NCBI RefSeq assembly: GCF_900112605.1
Contig: NZ_FOMJ01000004.1
Location: 151,902-215,901 of the forward strand
Length of the DNA: 64,000 nucleotides
From: Thiohalospira halophila DSM 15071
GTDB lineage: Bacteria > Pseudomonadota > Gammaproteobacteria > Thiohalospirales > Thiohalospiraceae
Direction: 5' to 3'
Shown piece by piece: positions 56,942 to 64,000 of this stretch. The number at the start of each line of letters is the position of its first letter. The stretch's first letter is position 1. The translations under genes were made by a program, and so were the position numbers. The notes under the pieces are model-generated. The model did not search any database and was not told the origin of the DNA. It saw nothing but the letters and a program-made list of their open reading frames with translations.

Positions 56942-58131
56942 GCGAGACCCCCACGGGCCCCCGGCGCTGGGTGGCGGCCGTCGCGGTGGTGGCGATCCTC
57001 GCCGGCGCCGGCGGCATCGCCGCCTGGATGATGCAGGCCGACACCACCGCCGAGCGCGACGCGACCGAGCGGCCCCCGCGGCTGGTGGAGACCACCCGGG
57101 TGGAGCCGGGCCGGGAACGGGTGCGCATCGAGGCCTTCGGCGAGGTGGCACCGGCCCGGGAGGTCACCCTGCGCCCGCGGGTGAGCGGCGAGGTCCTGGC
57201 CCTGGGCGAGGGCGTGGAGCCCGGCGGCCACCTGGACGAGGGGGACACCGTGGTCCGAATCGACCCGGCCGACTACGAGCTGGCCCTCAAGCGGGCGGAG
57301 AGCGCACTCACCCAGGCGCGCAGCGAGCGCGACCGGGAGGCCGGTCGCCAGGCCGTGGCGGAGGCGGAGTTCCAGCGCGCCGCGCCGGAGGACATCCGCC
57401 CCGAGCAGCGCCGGCTCATGTTGCGCCTGCCCCAGCTAGAGTCGGCGGAGGCCGCCGTGGCGAGCGCCGAGGCCGAGCGCGATCAGGCGCGCCTGGACCT
57501 GGCGCGGACCACCGTGCGCAGCCCCTTCGATGCCCGGGTGACCGAGCGCATGGTCGACCGCGGGACGCGGGCGACCACCGGTACCGACCTGGTGCGCCTG
57601 GTGGGCACCGAGGAGTGGTGGGTGGAGCTGGCCCTGCCGCAGTCGAGCCTGCGCTGGATCGAGGCGCCGCAGGGCCCGGACCGCCCGGGCTCCACCGTCC
57701 GGATCCGGCATGCCTCCTGGACTGATGATGGCTACCGCGAGGGCCGGGTGATCCGCGTGCGCGCCGACGTGGAGGCGGGCGGCCGGCTCGCCCGGGTGCT
57801 GGTGGCCGTCCCCGATCCCCTGGATCGCGCCGGTGAGGCGGGCCCCCGCCTGCTCCTGGGCAGCTTTGTGGAGGGGACCATCCACGGCCGCGAGCTCGAC
57901 GGCGTCTATCGCCTGGACGCCGGCTGGCTGCGCGAGGGTAATACGGTCTGGGTCATGGCGGCCGATGACACCCTGGCCATCCGCGAGGTGGCGGTCCTCC
58001 ATCGCAGCGGCGGGATGGCCCTCGTCCGCGGCGGGCTGACCCCCGGCGACCGGGTGGTCACCAGTGACCTCTCGGTACCGGTAGAGGGCATGGCCCTGCG
58101 GCGCGAGGACGGGGAGGCCGCCGGCTCGTGA
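56938..58131 (+). CDS. RND efflux periplasmic adaptor (MFP)
   Basis: 397 aa. One N-terminal TM anchor (VAAVAVVAILAGAGGIAAWM), then the lipoyl half GEVAPAREVTLRPRVSGEVL, an alpha-hairpin (about 110-185) with Arg/Glu/Ala heptads, the second lipoyl half ARTTVRSPFDARVTERMVDR, a beta-barrel region (WVELALPQSSLRWI) and a membrane-proximal domain (GGLTPGDRVVTSDL). It links pump and outer-membrane channel. Overlaps both neighbours by four bases (ATGA, GTGA), so the three subunits are translationally coupled. Confidence 0.92.
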   Translation: MSETPTGPRRWVAAVAVVAILAGAGGIAAWMMQADTTAERDATERPPRLVETTRVEPGRERVRIEAFGEVAPAREVTLRPRVSGEVLALGEGVEPGGHLDEGDTVVRIDPADYELALKRAESALTQARSERDREAGRQAVAEAEFQRAAPEDIRPEQRRLMLRLPQLESAEAAVASAEAERDQARLDLARTTVRSPFDARVTERMVDRGTRATTGTDLVRLVGTEEWWVELALPQSSLRWIEAPQGPDRPGSTVRIRHASWTDDGYREGRVIRVRADVEAGGRLARVLVAVPDPLDRAGEAGPRLLLGSFVEGTIHGRELDGVYRLDAGWLREGNTVWVMAADDTLAIREVAVLHRSGGMALVRGGLTPGDRVVTSDLSVPVEGMALRREDGEAAGS

Positions 58132-61100
58132 AGCTCAGCGAGATCCCGCCCGGCCCGCTGCGGTGGATGGTCTGCCACCGGGTGGCCCCCAATCTGCTCA
58201 TGCTCGCCCTGCTGGTGGGCGGGCTCATCATGAGCCTGCAGATCCAGAAGCAGGTCTTCCCCGAGTTCCAGCTGGATACCGTCGCCGTCTCCGTCGCCTA
58301 CCCCGGGGCCACCCCCGAAGAGGTGGAGCGCGCCGTGGTCCTGCCGGTGGAGGAGGCGGTCTCCGGCCTGGACGGCATAGAGGAGATCCGCGCCACGGCG
58401 GCCGAGGGCTCCGGCACCGTGACCCTGGAGGTGCGCACCGGCGCCGACCGCCAGACCGTCTACCAGGATGTCCAGCAGGCGGTGGGCCGGATCACGACCC
58501 TGCCCGCCGATGCCGACCAGCCGGAGATCAGCCTCTCCAGCCGGCGCGTGGACGTCATGGATATCCAGATCCACGGCGACGTGGACCCCTGGACCCTGCG
58601 CCAGGCCGCCGAGCAGGTCCGCGACCGGCTGCTGGACAGCGACGGCGTCAGCCAGGCCGAGCTGGACGGCGTACGCGGCCTGCAGATCCACATCGAGATC
58701 CCCGAGCGCGAGCTGCGGGCCCACGGCCTCACCCGCAGCCAGGTGGCCGGGACCGTCCGCGACTACGCCCGGGACCGCGCCGGCGGCTCCGTGGAGACCA
58801 GCGGCGGCGAGATCCTCCTGAGGGTCACCGAGCGGCGGGAGTGGGCCCGGGAGTTCGGGAGCATCCCGGTGATCACCGGGACGGCCGGCGCCCCGGTGCG
58901 GCTCGGGGATATCGCCACCATCCGCGAGGGCTTCGAGAATATCGACCGGGCGGCGATCTTCAACGGCGAGCCGACCATCGGCATGGAGGTCTTCCGGGTC
59001 GAGAACCAGACCCCCATCACCGTCTCCGAGGCGGTCCACGCGGCCATGCCGCGGGTGCTGGCGGATCTCCCGGCGAGCATCGACGTCACCATCGAGGACG
59101 ACAACTCCGACGTCTACTCCCAGCGCCTGAACCTGCTGCTCACCAACGGCTTTCTGGGGCTGCTGCTGGTCCTGGTGCTGCTCTCCCTCTTCCTGGAGTT
59201 CAAGCTCGCCTTCTGGGTGACCGTGGGGATCCCCACCGCCTTCCTGGGCGCCTTCCTCTTCCTGCCGGCGCTGGATGTCTCCATCAGCATGGTCTCCATG
59301 TTCGCCTTCATCGTCGCCCTGGGCATCGTGGTGGACGACGCCATCGTCGCCGGCGAGAACATCTACGAGTACCGCCAGCGCGGCATGGACCTCATCCCGG
59401 CGGCGGTGCAGGGGGCGCGGGACATCGCCGTCCCCATCACCTTCTCCATCCTCACCAACATGGTCGCCTTCGCCCCGCTGCTCTTCATCCCGGGGACCTT
59501 CGGCCAGATCTGGGCGGTGATCCCCACGGTGGTCATCGCCGTCTTCGCCATCTCCTGGGTGGAGGCGCTGTTCATCCTGCCGGCGCACCTGGCCCACACC
59601 CGCGACGAGCGCCGCAGCCGGGAGGCGTTGCATCGGCGGCAGCAGGCCTTCTCCGACGCCTTCCGCCGCTTCATCGATCGGCGCTACCGCCCCCTGCTGG
59701 CGATTACCGTGCGCTGGCGCTACGTCACTACGGCGGCCGCCTTCGCGATCCTCGTCGTCACCCTCGCCGTGCCGGTCTCCGGCAAGATGGGCTTCATCCT
59801 CATGCCCAAGGTGGAGGGCAACCGCGCCGACGCGACGGTCACGCTACCGGTGGGAAGCCCCATGCATCGCGCTGAGGCCGTCCGCGACCGCATGGTGGAG
59901 GCCGTCCACCGGGTCATCGACGCCAACGGCGGCGACCAGCTGGCCACCGGCGTCTACGCCAGCATCAACGAGAACCGGGTCCGCCTCGCCGCCTACCTGC
60001 GCCCCCCGGCGGAGCGGCCCATCTCCACCGCCGAGGTGGTGCGGCTGTGGCGGGAGGAGGCCGGCACCATCCCCGGGGTGGAATCGGTCCGCTACGAATC
60101 GGACCGCGGCGGCCCCGGGGGCGGACCGGCGGTGAGCGTGGAGCTCGCCCACGCCAATATCGACATGCTGGAGCAGGCCAGTGAACGGCTGGCGGACGAG
60201 CTGGAGACCCTGGGGCCGACCACCGACGTGGACGACGGCTATACCCCCGGCAAGCGCCAGTTCGACATCGACATCACCGAGGCGGCCCGCAGCCTCGGCC
60301 TCACCGCCGCCGACATCGGCGATCAGGTGCGCCACGCCTTCTACGGCGCCGAGGCCCTGCGCGTCCTGCGCGGGCGCAACGAGGTCCGCGTCCTGGTACG
60401 GCGGCCCGAGGCGGAGCGCCGCGGCGTGGAGGACGTGGAGAACATGCTCATCCGGATCCCGGATGGCGGCTGGGTGCCGCTCACCGAGGTGGCCGAGATC
60501 GAGCGCGGCCGGGGCTATACCACCATCTCCCGGCGCGATCACCGGCGGACAGTGACCGTCACCGCCGATGTGGATCCCCCCGGCGAGACCCAGCGCGTCC
60601 TGGATACCCTCCGCCAGGAGCTCCTACCGGCGCTCACCGATGACCACCCGGGCCTGACCTGGAGCTTCCAGGGGCGCCAGGAGAGCATGCGGGACGCCAT
60701 CAACAGCTTCTTCACCAGCGTCACCCTGGTGCTGCTGGTGATCTACGCCCTGCTGGCCATCCCCTTCCGCAGCTACATCCAGCCGCTCATCATCATGGCC
60801 GCCATCCCCTTCGGCGTGGTGGGCGCCATCCTCGGCCACCTGCTCATGGGCTACAACCTGAGCATCATCTCCATCATGGGCGTCATCGCCCTGGGCGGCG
60901 TGGTGGTCAACGACGCCCTGGTCATGATCGACTACGCCAACGCCCGGCGGCGGGAGGGGGTCTCCCCCATCGAGGCGGTGACCGAGGCTGGCGCACGACG
61001 CTTCCGCCCCATCATGCTCACCACCCTGACCACCTTCGGCGGCCTGGCCCCCATGATCTTCGAGACCTCCCGCCAGGCCCGCTTCATGATCCCCATGGCC

Positions 61101-61214
61101 ATCTCCCTGGGCTACGGCATCCTCTTCGCCACCGCCATCCTGCTGCTGCTCATCCCCAGCCTCTACGCCATCGTCGAGGACCTGCGCCGAATCGCCGGGT
61201 TCCAGAACGACTGA
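58128..61214 (+). CDS. RND efflux permease (AcrB-type)
   Basis: 1028 aa, about 12 TM helices in two halves, each with a large periplasmic pore/docking loop. FPEFQLDTVAVSVAYPGATP begins porter domain 1. VALGIVVDDAIVAGENIYEY in TM4 holds the proton-relay Asp pair (DD), and the second half has IMGVIALGGVVVNDALVMID. The family exports drugs, detergents or other amphiphiles using proton motive force. Substrates cannot be assigned. No local TetR/AcrR repressor gene is present. GTG 58128 overlaps the adaptor stop. Confidence 0.93.
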   Translation: MKLSEIPPGPLRWMVCHRVAPNLLMLALLVGGLIMSLQIQKQVFPEFQLDTVAVSVAYPGATPEEVERAVVLPVEEAVSGLDGIEEIRATAAEGSGTVTLEVRTGADRQTVYQDVQQAVGRITTLPADADQPEISLSSRRVDVMDIQIHGDVDPWTLRQAAEQVRDRLLDSDGVSQAELDGVRGLQIHIEIPERELRAHGLTRSQVAGTVRDYARDRAGGSVETSGGEILLRVTERREWAREFGSIPVITGTAGAPVRLGDIATIREGFENIDRAAIFNGEPTIGMEVFRVENQTPITVSEAVHAAMPRVLADLPASIDVTIEDDNSDVYSQRLNLLLTNGFLGLLLVLVLLSLFLEFKLAFWVTVGIPTAFLGAFLFLPALDVSISMVSMFAFIVALGIVVDDAIVAGENIYEYRQRGMDLIPAAVQGARDIAVPITFSILTNMVAFAPLLFIPGTFGQIWAVIPTVVIAVFAISWVEALFILPAHLAHTRDERRSREALHRRQQAFSDAFRRFIDRRYRPLLAITVRWRYVTTAAAFAILVVTLAVPVSGKMGFILMPKVEGNRADATVTLPVGSPMHRAEAVRDRMVEAVHRVIDANGGDQLATGVYASINENRVRLAAYLRPPAERPISTAEVVRLWREEAGTIPGVESVRYESDRGGPGGGPAVSVELAHANIDMLEQASERLADELETLGPTTDVDDGYTPGKRQFDIDITEAARSLGLTAADIGDQVRHAFYGAEALRVLRGRNEVRVLVRRPEAERRGVEDVENMLIRIPDGGWVPLTEVAEIERGRGYTTISRRDHRRTVTVTADVDPPGETQRVLDTLRQELLPALTDDHPGLTWSFQGRQESMRDAINSFFTSVTLVLLVIYALLAIPFRSYIQPLIIMAAIPFGVVGAILGHLLMGYNLSIISIMGVIALGGVVVNDALVMIDYANARRREGVSPIEAVTEAGARRFRPIMLTTLTTFGGLAPMIFETSRQARFMIPMAISLGYGILFATAILLLLIPSLYAIVEDLRRIAGFQND

Positions 61215-61673
61215 GAACCGCCGATGGCCGCCTTGATGGGCGGTCTATCTCCCATTGCGACCGTGGGCCCCGAGCGGTACCGTGAATCCACGGTTCAACC
61301 TCGCCTCGCGGATGGAAATTGCGAACCACCAGGGGCATGGCGGATGGAGCAAGGATGGAGGCCACCATGGACGCTGCCTGTAGCCCACGAACAGTCGCGC
61401 GCCAAACCCCGCATCCCGAATCTGCAATCGCTGGCATTCGCCCGGCCGAACCCCGGACAGTCCATAAGCCCCATCACCAGCCCTCCCGCTCCCCCGCTGG
61501 TGCCGGGGGCATGATGGGTACGGCCTAGTCATGTTGCCGGCTGCCCTGACGCGGCCCCTTCGTGGTGAGCCACGCGAAGCCTGCGCAGGCGCTGAGGCTC
61601 CGGTACGTGCGATTAACGGACGTAAAGGGCGTTTTTCGTGGCCCGGGTGCGGGCTTATGCGACCGAACCGCTG
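61215..61673. other. Gene-poor spacer after the RND operon
   Basis: About 460 bases with no convincing gene. Short frames on both strands lack ribosome-binding sites and family resemblance. A small hairpin (ACCGTG / CACGGT, about 61279-61294) lies near the left end. It marks the transition from ordinary GC-rich chromosome to lower-GC accessory DNA and could hold degraded or noncoding sequence. Confidence 0.5.
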
Positions 61674-61768
61674 TATAACGCCCCTCGAGAGGGTCTTAGT
61701 CTTCGTCAAAAGGCTTTGATCTACAGTCTCATTCTGCGTCGAGAGCTTTTCAAGTCTGGGTGTTATGC
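61673..61768. other. Weak attC-like site upstream of the HEPN gene
   Basis: GTATAAC at the left (61673-61679) and GTTATGC at the right (61762-61768), close to being reverse complements. Terminal arms ATAACGCCC (61675-61683) and GGGTGTTAT (61758-61766) pair over nine positions with one G-T wobble. Inner L boxes are not evident, so this is a low-confidence integron recombination site. Confidence 0.35.
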
Positions 61769-61806
61769 GGCGTTTGGGCCGCCCATTTATCGTTAGCGAG
61801 ATCTCC

Positions 61807-62454
61807 ATGCCGTCAGCCGCCTTGCAGAAATTTGAGCGAAACATGCTGGAAGACGTCGACCGTCTAATATCTAGCCACGGTGATTTAAACCACGATGGTA
61901 TGGGCCGAAGGGGCCTCGGTCATATCACCAGAAGTGGTATCTTGACGTTGTGCGCTGCCTGGGAGTTATATCTTGAGGAAGTATTAGTCGAAAGCGCCCG
62001 TTTCCTCATTCAGCGAACAGATGCACCACGGGACCTTCCACTTCCAGTGCAGAAAGAGTTAGCAAAGCTCGTAAAGGAAGCTAAGCATGAACTGAAGCCA
62101 TTAGAACTATCCGGTGACGGTTGGGAGCTTGTCTATGACCACCACGCGACCTCAAGCGCTAATAGCTTGAACACACCAAAAAGCACTCGCATAGATCCGT
62201 TATTTGAACGCATTATAGGTATAAGGGGACTCTCTGGGGTCTGGTCTATCGGACGGGAACAGGTTGATCACTTTGTTAGAGTCCGTGGAGATATTGCACA
62301 CCGTGGCAGAGATGCGGGATACATACGAATAAACGATCTAGAAGAATATCGTGCAAAAATCGTTTCGGCGGTGGTCGATACAGACCACGCTATGGCTGAT
62401 CATATCCAAAAAAACTCGGAAGGCGGGTCGCCATGGCGTCGCAGACTCAATTGA
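61807..62454 (+). CDS. HEPN-domain protein (RiboL-PSP-HEPN type)
   Basis: 215 aa, mostly helical. RGLGHITRSGILTLCAAWEL and YLEEVLVESARFLI near the N-terminus, and VRVRGDIAHRGRDAG near the C-terminus, match the RiboL-PSP-HEPN family; R...H in RGDIAHRG fits the HEPN RNase RX4-6H motif. Such proteins are suspected ribonucleases of defence or toxin systems. ATG 61807 is chosen by family alignment over an in-frame ATG at 61765. The gene is about 47% GC in a 70% GC genome, and its stop is directly followed by an attC-like site, so it looks like an integron cassette gene. Confidence 0.72.
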   Translation: MPSAALQKFERNMLEDVDRLISSHGDLNHDGMGRRGLGHITRSGILTLCAAWELYLEEVLVESARFLIQRTDAPRDLPLPVQKELAKLVKEAKHELKPLELSGDGWELVYDHHATSSANSLNTPKSTRIDPLFERIIGIRGLSGVWSIGREQVDHFVRVRGDIAHRGRDAGYIRINDLEEYRAKIVSAVVDTDHAMADHIQKNSEGGSPWRRRLN

Positions 62455-62455
62455 G

Positions 62456-62530
62456 CGCTAACAACGCCGTCGACCTAGGTGGCCCAATACACTGCGCTCC
62501 TTGGTGCGCGGCTCACGGCGATTGTTGGGC
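62456..62530 (+). other. attC-like integron recombination site
   Basis: Left arm AACAACGCCGT (62460-62470) and right arm ACGGCG-A-TTGTT (62515-62526) pair over 11 bp with one unpaired A (62521), the hallmark of attC sites. The right end is GTTGGGC (62524-62530), an exact match to the core site GTTRRRY. The left end is CGCTAAC, a partial match to RYYYAAC. About 75 bp, within the normal attC size. Begins two bases after the HEPN gene stop; the next gene starts 23 bases after it. Confidence 0.7.
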
Positions 62531-62552
62531 GGACTAAAGGAGAGAGACTGTT

Positions 62553-62978
62553 ATGATAGAGGTCTTCCAGTTTGTGTTTGATAGGCTTTCAGGGTCGAAA
62601 TTGCCTTGGTTTGCAGAAATCTCAGTAGTTATTATTTTTTTTATGAGCACAGTAGCCATTTCAGCTTCTTCGTTCTATTCACGTCCAGTGCAACAGTTGT
62701 GGAGCGATGTAAAGCGCCTAGTTGCAACCGTAACTGCCAAAGCCAAGGAAGCTAACAAATCACCCTACGACCGGAAGACCAAAGACAATCGTGTTATGGC
62801 GTGGTTCATGATTGGATGGTTCTATCTTATGATGGTGGTAATGTTTGTTTATGGCCTTCAATTTTCCCTGATTTTCTCTGGAGTATTTGGTCCAGAGGAA
62901 CTCCCCTTCTATAAGCGGGTTGTTTCACTCGGTGTAGCTGTCGGGTCCCGGGTGATTCCGTGGCTTTCGATGAAATAG
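62553..62978 (+). pseudogene. Small membrane protein gene truncated by IS481
   Basis: Low-GC gene starting ATG 62553 with GGAGAG upstream. Helices at about 16-41 (WFAEISVVIIFFMSTVAISA) and 77-105 (VMAWFMIGWFYLMMVVMFVY) frame a basic loop. At codon 129 the reading frame enters the left end of the IS element, which adds about 13 foreign residues (GSRVIPWLSMK) and a stop. The original C-terminus is lost or lies beyond the element. Family not recognised. Position right after the attC-like site suggests it was the next cassette. Confidence 0.65.
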
Positions 62979-63899
62979 ATCGGGCCGCTCGGCGTACCAG
63001 CTTTTCATCGCCTGAATGGGCGGCTGGTGGTCCAGGGCCTTCTGCGGTAGGTGGTGATTGTACAGATGCACGTACCGCTTGAGCGTCTGCTCCAGACTGG
63101 CCCGGCTGTCGAAGTGGTGCGTCGCCAGGACCTCGCTAATGCGGCCGTTGAAACGCTCCACCATGCCGTTGGTCTGCGGCGTTTTCGGCCGGGTCAGCCG
63201 GTGCTCGATGCCCAGGGCCTCGCAGAGCTGGTCGAACTCGTGGTCACCGGAGGCGCCCTTGGCTCGCACCCCGAACAGCCGGTCGGTGAACTCCTTGCCG
63301 TTGTCGGTGAGCAGGGTCCGGATACGGACCGGGCAGGCCTTGTGCAGCTTGCGCAGGAAGCGCCGGGCCGTCGAGGCGCTCTTGTCAGCGCAGATGTCCA
63401 CAAACACCCAGCGAGTGGCCCGGTCGATGGCGACAAACAGATACCGCCGCCGGTCCTCGTCAGCCATCTGCGGGAGGTACTTCACGTCGACATGCAGATA
63501 GCCCGGGTCGTAGGCCTGGAAGGGCTTGGACGGCCGCCGCGGCTTCGCCTCGGTGGGCATGGTCGAGATCCCGTGGCGTTTGAGCAGCCGATGGACCGCC
63601 GAGCGGGAGGCGTTCTCGTTGAGGAACTCCCGGGTGACGGCGAGCATGTCCTCCAGGGACAGCCACAGCGTCCGGCGCAGGGCCACCACCACCGCCTCCT
63701 GCTCCGGCGTCAGGGTCGTACGCAGCCGGTGGGCCGTATGCGAGCCGTCTTCGGTGGTCTCTCGTTTGCGCCAGCGGCGGATGGTGTCCTCGGAGACCCC
63801 GAACTCCCGGGCCAGCTCCCGGACCGGCTTGTCCGAGGCCTGGATGGCCGCCCGACGGGCCGGCGTGGTGGTCGCGTTCTTGTGCAACCGGATGTCCAT
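62925..63899 (-). CDS. IS481-family transposase
   Basis: 324 aa. N-terminal helix-turn-helix (RELAREFGVSEDTIRRWRKR) and a second HTH (VTREFLNENASRSAVHRLL). The catalytic core has YLHVDVKYLP (first Asp), RTLLTDNGKEFT (second Asp) and QTNGMVERFNGRISE (Glu), a complete DDE triad with IS481 spacing. No frameshift or stop, so probably active. Its last four or five codons (SYTE then TGA at 62925-62927) lie outside the inverted repeat in the disrupted host gene, so the C-terminus depends on the insertion site. Confidence 0.92.
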   Translation of the reverse strand: MDIRLHKNATTTPARRAAIQASDKPVRELAREFGVSEDTIRRWRKRETTEDGSHTAHRLRTTLTPEQEAVVVALRRTLWLSLEDMLAVTREFLNENASRSAVHRLLKRHGISTMPTEAKPRRPSKPFQAYDPGYLHVDVKYLPQMADEDRRRYLFVAIDRATRWVFVDICADKSASTARRFLRKLHKACPVRIRTLLTDNGKEFTDRLFGVRAKGASGDHEFDQLCEALGIEHRLTRPKTPQTNGMVERFNGRISEVLATHHFDSRASLEQTLKRYVHLYNHHLPQKALDHQPPIQAMKSWYAERPDLFHRKPRNHPGPDSYTE

Positions 63900-64000
63900 C
63901 AGGCCCGTCTCCGTAGCTGGTCCAGGAAGTCCCGCATCACGGCGCGACTGGTGAACAGTGCCCGGCGCCGGCGGTCAATGCAATCGTCGGGGACATGACA
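62939..64000 (-). mobile_element. IS481-family insertion sequence, complete
   Basis: 1062 bp, bounded by TGTCGGGTCCC on the left and, inverted, TGTCATGTCCCC on the right; the first 19 positions of the two ends match at 14. One transposase gene on the minus strand fills it. The right end is the last base of the window, so the target duplication cannot be checked. If the repeat extends to GTA (62934), as in the remnant at 34319, the true edge is five bases further out. Confidence 0.88.

Noticed and set aside
61319..61719. Short plus-strand frames (69 and 62 codons) in the spacer after the RND operon
   Set aside because: No ribosome-binding sites, no domain resemblance, and composition expected of noncoding GC-rich sequence.

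Overview
The window is a high-GC, gene-dense chromosomal segment of a gammaproteobacterium. The best fit is a halophilic or haloalkaliphilic relative of the Ectothiorhodospiraceae. This rests on very acidic proteins throughout, a Pseudomonas-type trpE-trpGDC-crp(vfr)-osmC-speD-coq7 block, fis, a large NAD-dependent glutamate dehydrogenase, and Kdo/heptose LPS genes including kdkA. The genus is an inference. No rRNA, tRNA or CRISPR array was recognised.

Layout. 1-3.2 kb (minus): metal-uptake operon with a small CxxC/His protein, a His-rich outer-membrane barrel, a ZnuA-like binding protein and ZnuC (cut by the window edge). 3.2-4.2 kb: three small genes, including a 53-codon one. 4.3-9 kb: tesA diverging from a YbbA/YbbP ABC system, then an amidohydrolase lipoprotein. 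9.1-16.1 kb: ycaO and fis diverging from a 1584-residue glutamate dehydrogenase. 16.1-18.9 kb: small accessory genes (HepT/MntA pair, DUF2283 pair, cupin, C39-like protein). 18.9-21.4 kb: AspT/YidE-type transporter and a DUF2189 membrane protein.

21.4-40.2 kb is an envelope-glycan locus. A heptosyltransferase, waaA and a divergent second waaA face kdkA. Beyond lie three GT4 and two GT2 glycosyltransferases, an O-antigen ligase/polymerase-type protein, a protein of unknown function, and seven separate sulfotransferase-like genes. The middle (about 32.35-39.08 kb) is much more AT-rich, its edges fall inside genes, and it carries an internally deleted IS481 copy between two paralogous GT2 genes. 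I infer a horizontally exchanged cassette making a sulfated surface polysaccharide.

40.2-48.5 kb is conserved housekeeping: coq7, speD, osmC-like, crp, then trpC-trpD-trpG-trpE-gph-rpe read leftward. 48.5-55.3 kb holds small envelope proteins, typA, an ABC-F ATPase and cspA. 55.5-61.2 kb is a three-gene RND efflux operon. The last 2.8 kb changes character: a low-GC HEPN-domain gene is followed by a good attC-like integron recombination site and a membrane-protein gene that a complete IS481-family element has truncated. That element ends on the last base of the window. The two most interesting areas are the multi-sulfotransferase glycan locus and the integron-cassette-like tail.
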